Shown: one piece after another, positions 25,594-33,936 of the stretch
Layout: the number at the start of each line of letters is the position of its first letter
Numbering within the stretch: the stretch's first letter is position 1
NCBI RefSeq assembly: GCF_947500975.1
Contig: NZ_CANMUE010000001.1
Coordinates: forward strand, 62,001-126,000
DNA: 64,000 nt
DNA from: an uncultured Polaribacter sp.
Lineage (GTDB): Bacteria > Bacteroidota > Bacteroidia > Flavobacteriales > Flavobacteriaceae
Reading direction: 5' to 3'
Notes under the pieces: model-generated
Databases searched by the model: none
What the model was told of the DNA's origin: nothing
The model's input: only the letters and a program-made list of their open reading frames with translations
Translations under genes and position numbers: made by a program

Positions 25594-26830
25594 AAAACAA
25601 CACATTACACAACGTTTCTTAAAATATGTAAAAATAGATACAGAATCTGACCCTAACAATCCTGCTTTTCCAAGTACAGAAAAACAATGGGATTTAGCCA
25701 AAATCTTAGAAAAAGAACTTAAAGAAATTGGTATGCAAGAAATTGAGTTAGATGAAAATTGTTACATCATGGCAACTTTACCTAGCAATTTAGATTATGA
25801 TGTACCTACAATTGGTTTTGTAGCTCATATAGATACAAGTCCAGATTTTACAGGCGAGAATGTAAATCCTCAAATTATTGAAAATTATAATGGACAGGAT
25901 ATCATTTTAAATGAAGAAAAAAACATCATTTTATCTCCTAATTATTTTGAAGATTTATTACAATACAAAGGGCAAACTATAATTACAACAGACGGAACAA
26001 CACTCTTAGGTGCAGATGATAAAGCTGGTGTTACAGAAATTGTTTCTGCTATGGAATACCTAATTAACAACCCTGAAATTAAACATGGTAAAATTAGAAT
26101 TTGTTTTACACCTGATGAAGAAGTTGGCAAAGGAGCACATTTATTTGATGTAGAAAAGTTTGGTGCAGAATGGGCTTATACAATGGATGGAAGTCAAATT
26201 GGAGAATTAGAATATGAAAACTTTAATGCTGCAAGTGCAAAAGTTACTATTACTGGTAAAATTGTGCATCCAGGTTATGCAAAAGGAAAAATGATTAATT
26301 CGATGTTAATTGCTAAACAATTTATTGCCGCTATTCCTGCAAATGAAGTTCCTGAAAAAACTAGTAATTATGAAGGTTTTTTTCATTTACATGATATGAA
26401 AGGTAATGTTGAAGAAACTGTTTTAGAATATATTATTAGAGATCATGATTTAGACTTATTCAAAAAAAGAAAAAATTTAATGCAAAAAATAACTAATAAT
26501 ATGAATAAACATTTACAACAAGAGTTAATTCATATTGAAATAAAAAATCAATATTTTAATATGAAGGAAAAAGTAACTCCAGTTATGCATATTGTAGATA
26601 TCGTTGAAGAAGTAATGAAAGAAATAGGAATAAAACCATTAATAAAACCTATTAGAGGTGGCACAGACGGATCTCAACTTTCTTATAAAGGCTTACCTTG
26701 CCCAAATATTTTTGCTGGCGGACATAATTTTCATGGACGATTTGAGTACGTTCCTGTTGAATCTATGATAAAAGCTACCCAAGTAATTGTTGGTATTACT
26801 AAAAAGGTTGGTGAAAATTATAAATGCTAG
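25586..26830 (+). CDS. pepT: Peptidase T (tripeptidase, M20 family)
   Basis: A 414-residue zinc aminotripeptidase that cleaves N-terminal residues from tripeptides in the cytoplasm. Motifs include GFVAHIDTSPDF (His81, Asp83), LGADDKAG, CFTPDEEVGKGAH and IRGGTDGSQLS, all in the normal order. The ORF track starts at 25559. I chose the ATG at 25586 (MIEKQHITQRFLKYV) because it matches the usual PepT start. It overlaps the preceding lipoprotein by eight bases. Confidence 0.96.
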   Translation: MIEKQHITQRFLKYVKIDTESDPNNPAFPSTEKQWDLAKILEKELKEIGMQEIELDENCYIMATLPSNLDYDVPTIGFVAHIDTSPDFTGENVNPQIIENYNGQDIILNEEKNIILSPNYFEDLLQYKGQTIITTDGTTLLGADDKAGVTEIVSAMEYLINNPEIKHGKIRICFTPDEEVGKGAHLFDVEKFGAEWAYTMDGSQIGELEYENFNAASAKVTITGKIVHPGYAKGKMINSMLIAKQFIAAIPANEVPEKTSNYEGFFHLHDMKGNVEETVLEYIIRDHDLDLFKKRKNLMQKITNNMNKHLQQELIHIEIKNQYFNMKEKVTPVMHIVDIVEEVMKEIGIKPLIKPIRGGTDGSQLSYKGLPCPNIFAGGHNFHGRFEYVPVESMIKATQVIVGITKKVGENYKC

Positions 26831-26869
26831 AAATAAGTTTAATTTTGAATTAATCTAATACTTTTAGTG

Positions 26870-27409
26870 TTAAGAGAATTCTGGTTTTTTTCCTTTTACG
26901 TTTTTATAAAATTGATAAAAGAATTCAAAATCTTTTTCTTTATTTTCAGTTGTATAATATGGTTTTGATATTTTTAATTTTTTATTTTCAAAATCTAAAG
27001 TTGCCATTACAATAGGCACATTAGCTCCTTTTGCTATATAATAAAAACCAGTTTTCCATTTATCAACTTTTTTACGAGTTCCTTCTGGAGATAAACCTAA
27101 CCTAAATTCATCTTTAGAATTAAAAATTTGTACAATAGCATCTACTAAATTATTGCTCTGACTTCTATCAACTGGTGTTCCACCTAAACCTCTAAAAAAA
27201 AAGCCAAAAGGCCCTTTAAAAAGAGAATTCTTACCAATAAAATTAATCATAATTCCAGAACTCATTCTTGCTAAAATTGCAATAGGAAAATCCACCCAAC
27301 TTGTGTGAGGTGCAGCTATAACAACATATTTTTTAACTTCTCTAGAAAAATCTCCTTCAAATCTCCAACCTAAAATTCTAAATAATATAAATTTTGCGAA
27401 TCCTTTCAT
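26870..27409 (-). CDS. 1-acyl-glycerol-3-phosphate acyltransferase family protein
   Basis: A 179-residue acyltransferase with the catalytic HX4D motif APHTSWVDF (His35, Asp40) and the glycerophosphate-binding SPEGTR segment near residue 108. It is shorter than housekeeping PlsC enzymes. Such short flavobacterial members may acylate lysophospholipids or other lipids. It converges with pepT and diverges from rmuC. Confidence 0.88.
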   Translation of the reverse strand: MKGFAKFILFRILGWRFEGDFSREVKKYVVIAAPHTSWVDFPIAILARMSSGIMINFIGKNSLFKGPFGFFFRGLGGTPVDRSQSNNLVDAIVQIFNSKDEFRLGLSPEGTRKKVDKWKTGFYYIAKGANVPIVMATLDFENKKLKISKPYYTTENKEKDFEFFYQFYKNVKGKKPEFS

Positions 27410-27450
27410 TCTCTGTTTTAAAAGTGATAAATTTAAGGACTTAATTTGAT

Positions 27451-28797
27451 ATGATGAACGATTTGATTATTTACTTCTTAATAGCATTGATTTTTAGTGC
27501 AATAGGTTTTTTTATTGGAAAATTATTAACGAAATTAAACTTTGAAAAAGAGAAAACTTCTGTAGAAAAAGAAAAATCTACCCTAGAAGAACGTGTAGTT
27601 TTATTGCAACAATCTAAAGATATCACAGAAAATAACTTTATTGAATCTCAAAAAGAGTTTAAAACACTACAACAAGAAAAAGAAAGTTTAATTTCTGAAA
27701 AATCTACTTTAATTTCAGAATTAAAAAGTTTAGAATTAAAACTAAATGATAATAAAGACGAAGTAAAGAATCTAAATGAAAAATTTACCAAAGAATTTGA
27801 AAATTTAGCCAATAAAATTTTAGATGAAAAATCGTCAAAATTCACAGAACAAAATAAAGAAAATTTAAAAACTATTTTAAATCCGCTACAAGAAAAAATT
27901 AAGGTTTTTGAAGATAAGGTAGATAAAACTCACAAAGAAAGTATTGATTACCATGCAGCTTTACGTCAACAAATTCTTGGCTTAAAAGAAATGAACTTGC
28001 AAATGAGCAAAGAAACTATCAACTTAACAAAAGCGTTAAAAGGCGATAATAAAACCCAAGGTAATTGGGGTGAATTAGTTTTAGAAAGAGTATTAGAAAA
28101 ATCTGGTTTAGAAAAAGATAGAGAGTATTTTGTACAGCAAAGCTTTACCAATGAAACAGGTAAAAGAGTTTTACCAGATGTTGTTATTCATTTACCCGAT
28201 AATAAAAAAATGATTGTAGACTCTAAAGTTTCTTTAACCGCTTATGAGCAATTTGTAAATGAAGAAGATGAAACTTTAAAAATAACGCATTTAAAAAATC
28301 ATGTATTATCTTTAAATAAACATGTAGCACAATTGTCTGAAAAAAAATATGAAGATATTTACGAAATTGAATCGCCAGACTTTGTTTTACTTTTTATACC
28401 TATAGAACCAGCTTTTGCTGTTGCTTTAAATGCTGATAATTTACTTTATAACAAAGCTTTCGAAAAAAACATTGTTATTGTAACTCCATCAACTTTATTG
28501 GCAACTTTACGTACAATTGATACCATGTGGAATAACGAAAAACAGCAAAGAAATGCTATTGAAATTGCAAGACAAGCAGGTGCTTTGTATGATAAATTTC
28601 ATGGCCTTTTATCAGATTTAATTGGAGTTGGTAAAAAAATTGACGCTTCTAAATCTGATTATAATTCTGCTATGAATAAGCTTTTTGAAGGAAAAGGAAA
28701 CCTTATTACAAGTGTTGAAAAGTTGAAAAAAATGGGTGCCAAAGCTAAAAAAGCATTGCCAACTAATATCATTGACAGAGCAAATGATGAAGATTAA
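27451..28797 (+). CDS. rmuC: DNA recombination protein RmuC
   Basis: A 448-residue protein with an N-terminal membrane helix (about 4-25), a long coiled coil (about 30-165, rich in Lys/Glu heptads) and the RmuC nuclease-like domain (KGDNKTQGNWGELVLERVLE, VDSKVSLTAYEQF, FIPIEPAFAVAL). RmuC limits inversions at short repeats and is related to endonuclease folds. A second ATG one codon in is equally possible. It ends before a bidirectional terminator facing glyA. Confidence 0.95.
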   Translation: MMNDLIIYFLIALIFSAIGFFIGKLLTKLNFEKEKTSVEKEKSTLEERVVLLQQSKDITENNFIESQKEFKTLQQEKESLISEKSTLISELKSLELKLNDNKDEVKNLNEKFTKEFENLANKILDEKSSKFTEQNKENLKTILNPLQEKIKVFEDKVDKTHKESIDYHAALRQQILGLKEMNLQMSKETINLTKALKGDNKTQGNWGELVLERVLEKSGLEKDREYFVQQSFTNETGKRVLPDVVIHLPDNKKMIVDSKVSLTAYEQFVNEEDETLKITHLKNHVLSLNKHVAQLSEKKYEDIYEIESPDFVLLFIPIEPAFAVALNADNLLYNKAFEKNIVIVTPSTLLATLRTIDTMWNNEKQQRNAIEIARQAGALYDKFHGLLSDLIGVGKKIDASKSDYNSAMNKLFEGKGNLITSVEKLKKMGAKAKKALPTNIIDRANDED

Positions 28798-28863
28798 ATA
28801 GTAAAAAATAATATTGTTAAAATAAGCATTAATAAATTTTTCAATATTTAAATTTAATGATAA

Positions 28864-28895
28864 AAAAAACATCAAGAATAAACTTGATGTTTTTT
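28864..28895. terminator. Bidirectional terminator between rmuC and glyA
   Basis: AAAAAACATCAAG and CTTGATGTTTTTT form a perfect 13-bp stem with a six-base loop. The outer A6/T6 runs serve transcription from both sides. Confidence 0.9.
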
Positions 28896-28918
28896 GGTAT
28901 TTAAATTTTATAATTTTG

Positions 28919-30193
28919 TTACATTACAAAAAGCCTTCTAGAGCTCATCATATCATTTACTCTTTCAGCTATAGCTTCTAAAGCATGCTCATTTGCAGCA
29001 TTTATAATTGCTTCATCAATAAAGTTAACTATAGCAGCCATATCTTCTTCTTTTAATCCTCTAGTAGTAACAGCAGCTGTACCAACACGAATTCCAGAAG
29101 TTACAAATGGTGATTTATCATCAAAAGGAACCATATTTTTATTTACAGTAATGTCTGCTTTACCAAGCGCTATTTCTGCATCTTTTCCAGAAATGTTCTT
29201 ATTTCTTAAATCAATTAACATACAATGATTGTCGGTTCCTCCAGAAATAATATTGTATCCTTTAGCAACAAATTCCTTAGCCATTGCAGCAGCATTTTCT
29301 TTAACTTGAATTTGGTATTCTAAAAACTCATCAGTTAAAGCTTCTCCAAAAGCAATTGCTTTTGCTGCAATAACATGCTCTAAAGGTCCTCCTTGATTTC
29401 CAGGGAAAACAGATGAATTTATTAACATTGACATCATTTTTGGCTTTCCACTTTTAAGAGTTTCTCCAAAAGGATTCTCAAAATCTTTACCAATCATAAT
29501 CATACCTCCTCTTGGACCTCTTAATGTTTTATGAGTAGTTGTTGTTACAATATGGCAATGAGGTAAAGGATCGTTTAAAATTCCTTTAGCAATTAATCCA
29601 GCTGGGTGAGAAATATCTGCCATTAAAATAGCACCAACCATATCTGCAATTTCTCTAAATTTTTCAAAATTAATATCTCTAGAATATGCAGAAGCACCAG
29701 CAATTATTAATTTTGGCTTATGTTCTTTAGCTTGTTTTTCAACATGATCATAATCTATTCTCCCAGTTTCTTTATCAACTCCATAAAATACAGGATTGTA
29801 TAATTTACCAGAAAAATTTACTGGAGATCCATGTGTTAAATGCCCACCATGTGATAAATCGAAACCTAAAACGGTATCTCCTGGTTTTAAACAAGCCGCA
29901 AATACAGCTGTATTTGCCTGAGAACCAGAATGTGGTTGCACATTTACATATGCTGCTCCAAACAATTCTTTTGCTCTATCAATAGCTATTTGTTCTACAA
30001 TATCAACAACTTCACAACCTCCATAATATCTTTTTCCAGGATAGCCTTCAGCGTATTTATTAGTTAAAACAGAACCTTGGGCTCTCATAACTTGATCACT
30101 AACAAAGTTTTCTGAAGCTATTAACTCTAAACCATTTAATTGTCTTTCTTTTTCTTCCTCAATAAGGTCAAAAATTTGATTGTCTAATTGCAT
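28919..30193 (-). CDS. glyA: Serine hydroxymethyltransferase
   Basis: A 424-residue PLP enzyme that converts serine and tetrahydrofolate to glycine and methylene-tetrahydrofolate, the main one-carbon source. Motifs include [10 protein letters not shown] (21-30), PHSGSQAN (88-95), [10 protein letters not shown] and [14 protein letters not shown] with the PLP lysine at 222. Complete and normal in length. It is transcribed alone, with its own -7 box. Confidence 0.98.
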   Translation of the reverse strand: MQLDNQIFDLIEEEKERQLNGLELIASENFVSDQVMRAQGSVLTNKYAEGYPGKRYYGGCEVVDIVEQIAIDRAKELFGAAYVNVQPHSGSQANTAVFAACLKPGDTVLGFDLSHGGHLTHGSPVNFSGKLYNPVFYGVDKETGRIDYDHVEKQAKEHKPKLIIAGASAYSRDINFEKFREIADMVGAILMADISHPAGLIAKGILNDPLPHCHIVTTTTHKTLRGPRGGMIMIGKDFENPFGETLKSGKPKMMSMLINSSVFPGNQGGPLEHVIAAKAIAFGEALTDEFLEYQIQVKENAAAMAKEFVAKGYNIISGGTDNHCMLIDLRNKNISGKDAEIALGKADITVNKNMVPFDDKSPFVTSGIRVGTAAVTTRGLKEEDMAAIVNFIDEAIINAANEHALEAIAERVNDMMSSRRLFVM

Positions 30194-30216
30194 TGTTTTT
30201 TATTTATATGATGCAT

Positions 30217-30224
30217 CAAAAGTA
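30217..30224 (-). promoter_or_regulatory. TACTTTTG -7 box of glyA
   Basis: On the minus strand TACTTTTG fits TANNTTTG and ends 23 bases before the glyA ATG. A TTG 24 bases further upstream is a poorly spaced -33 candidate. Confidence 0.5.
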
Positions 30225-30335
30225 ACAAAAAAAGAAGTCTTCATAAAACAAGTTGTTATAATATTTTATAACTTTTTTTTAATAATTATTGTATTCAAAA
30301 TAAAGTAGTGTTAAAATTATATTTTTAATGTTTTT

Positions 30336-30369
30336 TTTGTTTTAAAATGTAAAAAATTATGTACGTTTG
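30336..30369 (+). promoter_or_regulatory. Promoter of fahA
   Basis: TTTG at 30336-30339 and TACGTTTG at 30362-30369 are separated by 22 bases and lie 22 bases before the fahA ATG. Both boxes match the Bacteroidota consensus. Confidence 0.65.
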
Positions 30370-30391
30370 AGAAAAATAAATTAATAATATA

Positions 30392-31669
30392 ATGATCATA
30401 ACCGCAAATAATCCTAAAAGAAAATCTTGGTTAAAAGTTAAAGAAAATTCAGATTTCCCAATCCAAAACATCCCATTTGGGGTATTTATAACTAGAGATG
30501 ACATTATAACTATAGGTAGTAGAATTGGAGATTTTGCTATAGATTTAGGTGCTTTTCATCAATTAGGATATTTTGAAGGCATCCCATTAACTGATGATAT
30601 TTTTTTACAAGATAATTTAAATGATTTTATTGCTGATGGTCGTAAAACTTGGAGATTGGTAAGAAATAGAATCGCTGAAGTTTTTGATGTAACTAACGGT
30701 ATTTTAAGAGATAATGCCATTCATAAAGAAAAAATTATCTTTAGAATGGATGAAATTGAAATGTTATTACCAGTTGCTGTTGGTGATTATACAGACTTTT
30801 ATGCAAGCAAAGAACATGCAACAAATGTAGGTTCATTATTTAGAGACCCAGAAAATGCTTTGTTTCCAAACTGGTTACAAGTGCCTATAGGTTATCATGG
30901 TAGAAGTTCATCTATAATTCCTTCAGGTACACCAATTAGAAGACCATATGGACAATCTAAACCAAATGAAGGAGAAACAACTCCTAATTTTGGTCCTTCA
31001 AAATTATTAGATTTTGAATTAGAAATGGCTTTTATTACAACGGATGCTAATGTTTTAGGTGATAGAATTCCTATTGAAGAAGCAGAAGAATATATTTTTG
31101 GATTGGTACAATTTAATGATTGGTCTGCCAGAGATATTCAAGCATGGGAATATGTTCCTTTAGGTCCTTTTTTAGGGAAAAACTTTGCTTCAACAATTTC
31201 TCCTTGGATTGTAACTTTAGATGCTTTAGAGCCTTTTAGAGTTGATAATCCAAAACAAGTTTATGAGCCTTTACCCTATTTAAAACAAGATAAAAAAGGT
31301 AGTTATGATATTAAATTACAAGTAGGAATTAAGCCTGAAAATGGAGAAGAAACTATTATAGCTAATTCTAACTTTAAATATATGTATTGGACAATGGCAC
31401 AACAATTAGCACATCATACTGTAAATGGTTGTCCTGTTGAAGCTGGTGATATGATGGGGTCAGGTACTATTTCTGGACCTACTAAAGATAGTTATGGCTC
31501 TATGTTAGAGCTAACCTGGAGAGGTCAAAACCCAATTATTTTAAAAGACGGTTCTGAACGTAAATTTATCAATGATAATGACACGGTAATTATGCGCGCT
31601 CATTGTAAAAATGATAAAGTAAGAATTGGTTTTGGAGAATGTATTGGTAAAGTTTTACCTGCTAAATAA
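30392..31669 (+). CDS. fahA: Fumarylacetoacetase
   Basis: A 425-residue enzyme for the last step of tyrosine breakdown, hydrolysing fumarylacetoacetate to fumarate and acetoacetate. The segment GDYTDFYASKEHATNVG places the expected metal ligand at Asp135 and the catalytic histidine at His142. GYHGRSSSIIPSGTPIRRP and FNDWSARDIQAWEY are also conserved. Full length. No other tyrosine-degradation gene is adjacent. It ends before a strong terminator. Confidence 0.96.
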   Translation: MIITANNPKRKSWLKVKENSDFPIQNIPFGVFITRDDIITIGSRIGDFAIDLGAFHQLGYFEGIPLTDDIFLQDNLNDFIADGRKTWRLVRNRIAEVFDVTNGILRDNAIHKEKIIFRMDEIEMLLPVAVGDYTDFYASKEHATNVGSLFRDPENALFPNWLQVPIGYHGRSSSIIPSGTPIRRPYGQSKPNEGETTPNFGPSKLLDFELEMAFITTDANVLGDRIPIEEAEEYIFGLVQFNDWSARDIQAWEYVPLGPFLGKNFASTISPWIVTLDALEPFRVDNPKQVYEPLPYLKQDKKGSYDIKLQVGIKPENGEETIIANSNFKYMYWTMAQQLAHHTVNGCPVEAGDMMGSGTISGPTKDSYGSMLELTWRGQNPIILKDGSERKFINDNDTVIMRAHCKNDKVRIGFGECIGKVLPAK

Positions 31670-31691
31670 TTTTTATTAAAATATTAAAAAC

Positions 31692-31722
31692 AAAAAAAGC
31701 CTCACATTTCTGTGAGGCTTTT
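31692..31722. terminator. Terminator between fahA and DEAH helicase
   Basis: AAAAGCCTCACA-TTTC-TGTGAGGCTTTT forms a perfect 12-bp stem flanked by A and T runs. It serves fahA and, in reverse, the convergent helicase gene. Confidence 0.9.
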
Positions 31723-31731
31723 AAATTTATA

Positions 31732-33282
31732 TTATTCTTCTATAGGTGGATGACCATGAATTTCTTCAAAATCTTCATCAAAATTAGATCTTAAATAAGC
31801 ATTTAATTTCTTTTTATAATCGTCTTTTAACCAGGTAACAAAATTATGAGTACTTTTAGAAATACACTTTGCATATCTATCAATTCTATCATTAATTTCT
31901 TCTCCTAGACTTTTTGCTAAAATTAAAGCATCAAAAACATCTTCACTATTTTCAATACACATTTTTGCATGATGTACAATAGACTTTTCTAAAACCATTT
32001 TAGAAGATTCACCTGCTTTAATGGTTTCTATATATACTTTTTTCATATCAAAAAACAAGTCTTTTGATTTTGAAAACTCCTTTTTTATATCTGCTGGTAA
32101 TTCATACCTAAAAGTACTTTCAATTTCTTCATCAGAAAGAATTGTATCTAAATAATAATCAGGAGACTTAAACATTTTTTGCCAGTCTAAATCTGCACCC
32201 CATGCACCAAATCTGTGAAAATTATTTCCTAAATCTATAACATCAAAAGTAGATTTATTCTCAAAAATACGAGAACCACGTCCTATCATCTGATAGTATA
32301 AAGTTAAAGATTTTGTTGCTCTATTTAATATAATAGCTTCAATACTAGGCTCATCAAAACCAGTAGTTAAAATACTTACAGAAGTTATTATTGCATTTGG
32401 TGTTTTATGAAACCATTTTAAAATAAAATCTCTTTCTTTTTTGGTATTTGTATTATCTAAATGAGCAATTGGATAGCCTGCTTTTTTAAATGCATGAAAA
32501 ACTTGAATAGAAGTATTTATTCCGTTATTAAAAATAAGTGTTTTTTTCCCTTTTGCTGTTTCTTCGTATGCACTTACTAATTTAGAAAGCATATCGGTAT
32601 TACCATATAAATCTTCTGAAGATTTTACAGTATAATCTCCATTTGCACCTACTTCTAAAGAAGTTAAACCAACATTAAAAGAATACATATTAGCTCTTGC
32701 TAAATACTCATTATCAATTAAATGTTGAATAGTTTCACCAACAAATAACTCTTGATAATTCTCGTACATTGGTAATTTTATATTAGAACTTAAAGGCGTT
32801 GCCGTTACCCCTAATATAAAAGATTGATCAAAAAACTTAAAAATTTTAGTAAATGAATTGTAATGAGCCTCATCAACAATTACTAAACCGATATCAGAAA
32901 TATCTAATTTATCATCATTTAACCTATTTTTCAAGGTTTCTACCATTGCTACAAAACAACTAAATTGATCTTGATCATCTAATTTTGCAGTACTATTTAT
33001 AATTTTATTTTTAACTCCAAATTCATTTAACATCTTAGAGGTTTGTTTACTTAACTCAATTCTATGAGTTAAAACCAAAACTTTTTTCTTAAATGTTTTT
33101 AAATAACGTTTTGCTATTTCAGAAAAAATAACTGTTTTCCCACCACCTGTTGGTAGCTGATATAACAAATGGTAATCTTGTGGAGCGGTTTCAAAACGCG
33201 TAAAAATTTCTCTTAAGGCATCTTGCTGATAGCCATATAGAACTTTGCCCTCTTTAATTTCTGTAGTTGTATTTTCTTCCAA
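31732..33282 (-). CDS. DEAD/DEAH box helicase (superfamily 2, SSL2-like)
   Basis: A 516-residue helicase with Walker A LPTGGGKT (43-50), DEAH (137-140), VTATP, and in the second RecA-like domain TTGFDEPSIEAI and YYQMIGRGSRIF. The layout resembles restriction-type or XPB/SSL2-type translocases. The C-terminal about 150 residues are acidic and helical, and I see no nuclease motif. No methylase or defence gene is adjacent, so a general nucleic-acid role is more likely than restriction. Confidence 0.9.
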   Translation of the reverse strand: MEENTTTEIKEGKVLYGYQQDALREIFTRFETAPQDYHLLYQLPTGGGKTVIFSEIAKRYLKTFKKKVLVLTHRIELSKQTSKMLNEFGVKNKIINSTAKLDDQDQFSCFVAMVETLKNRLNDDKLDISDIGLVIVDEAHYNSFTKIFKFFDQSFILGVTATPLSSNIKLPMYENYQELFVGETIQHLIDNEYLARANMYSFNVGLTSLEVGANGDYTVKSSEDLYGNTDMLSKLVSAYEETAKGKKTLIFNNGINTSIQVFHAFKKAGYPIAHLDNTNTKKERDFILKWFHKTPNAIITSVSILTTGFDEPSIEAIILNRATKSLTLYYQMIGRGSRIFENKSTFDVIDLGNNFHRFGAWGADLDWQKMFKSPDYYLDTILSDEEIESTFRYELPADIKKEFSKSKDLFFDMKKVYIETIKAGESSKMVLEKSIVHHAKMCIENSEDVFDALILAKSLGEEINDRIDRYAKCISKSTHNFVTWLKDDYKKKLNAYLRSNFDEDFEEIHGHPPIEE

Positions 33283-33340
33283 AGAATAAAAAATTTGAAA
33301 TACAAAAATAAGACTTAAATAATCTTTATCACAAATTAAA

Positions 33341-33739
33341 CTATATAAATCTTAACAAATCTATTTGAGTTATATCATAGTGTGATGCATTATATACAGA
33401 AACTCCATTATTAATTACTAACAATTGAGGAGATTGATGCATTACTTGAAAAATATAACCTACTTCATCAGAAATATTTCTGTAATTTAATAAATCTAAG
33501 TAATAGACCTTTAAATGTTGATGTTCTTCAGAAAACAACTTTTCAAATTGTTTTATTACCATACTACTTATTCCGCAACGTGTAGAATGTTTAAAAATTA
33601 AAACAGATTCAGTTTTAGATTGTTCTTTAATTTCTTCAAGTTGATTTAATGAAGTTAAAGCAATCCAATTTAAATATACTTTTTTTTCAGGTTTAGGTTT
33701 ATCACTTTTTTTACCAAATACATTATTAAAAATACCCAT
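33341..33739 (-). CDS. ytxJ: YtxJ-like bacillithiol-system redox protein
   Basis: A 132-residue thioredoxin-fold protein. After a lysine-rich start it carries LIFKHSTRCGISSMVIKQF, with a single cysteine (Cys55) in a TRCGIS motif. This is the hallmark of YtxJ, the monothiol glutaredoxin-like protein linked to bacillithiol in Bacillota and Bacteroidota. It probably removes bacillithiol from proteins. It stands just upstream of the helicase gene on the same strand. Confidence 0.9.
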   Translation of the reverse strand: MGIFNNVFGKKSDKPKPEKKVYLNWIALTSLNQLEEIKEQSKTESVLIFKHSTRCGISSMVIKQFEKLFSEEHQHLKVYYLDLLNYRNISDEVGYIFQVMHQSPQLLVINNGVSVYNASHYDITQIDLLRFI

Positions 33740-33786
33740 TTCTTATTTTTATTTTTTTGTCGATGTAAAGGTAACAAACTTACAAC

Positions 33787-33831
33787 AGTCAAAAAGTCAT
33801 TAAAATAAGGCTTTTAAAGACAAAATGACTT
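33787..33831 (+). promoter_or_regulatory. Two similar 14-bp motifs upstream of clpB
   Basis: AGTCAAAAAGTCAT (33787-33800) and AGACAAAATGACTT (33818-33831) match at 10 of 14 positions, start 31 bases apart (about three helix turns) and lie 105 bases before clpB. They may be operator sites for heat-shock control. No consensus -7 box was found after them. The spacer 33740-33936 holds no other feature. Confidence 0.3.
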
Positions 33832-33936
33832 CTTTAAAATTTGAAATTAGGATGGTATTAAAATTGCTTTTAAGTGATTGTTAATGAAAATTGAAAAATA
33901 ATACAATTGAGAAAATCACTTGTTTAAAGAAAAAAA

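Noticed and set aside
31732-33739. DEAH helicase plus neighbour as a possible defence or restriction system
   Set aside because: No methylase, nuclease motif or other defence gene is nearby; the neighbour is YtxJ, a thiol redox protein.
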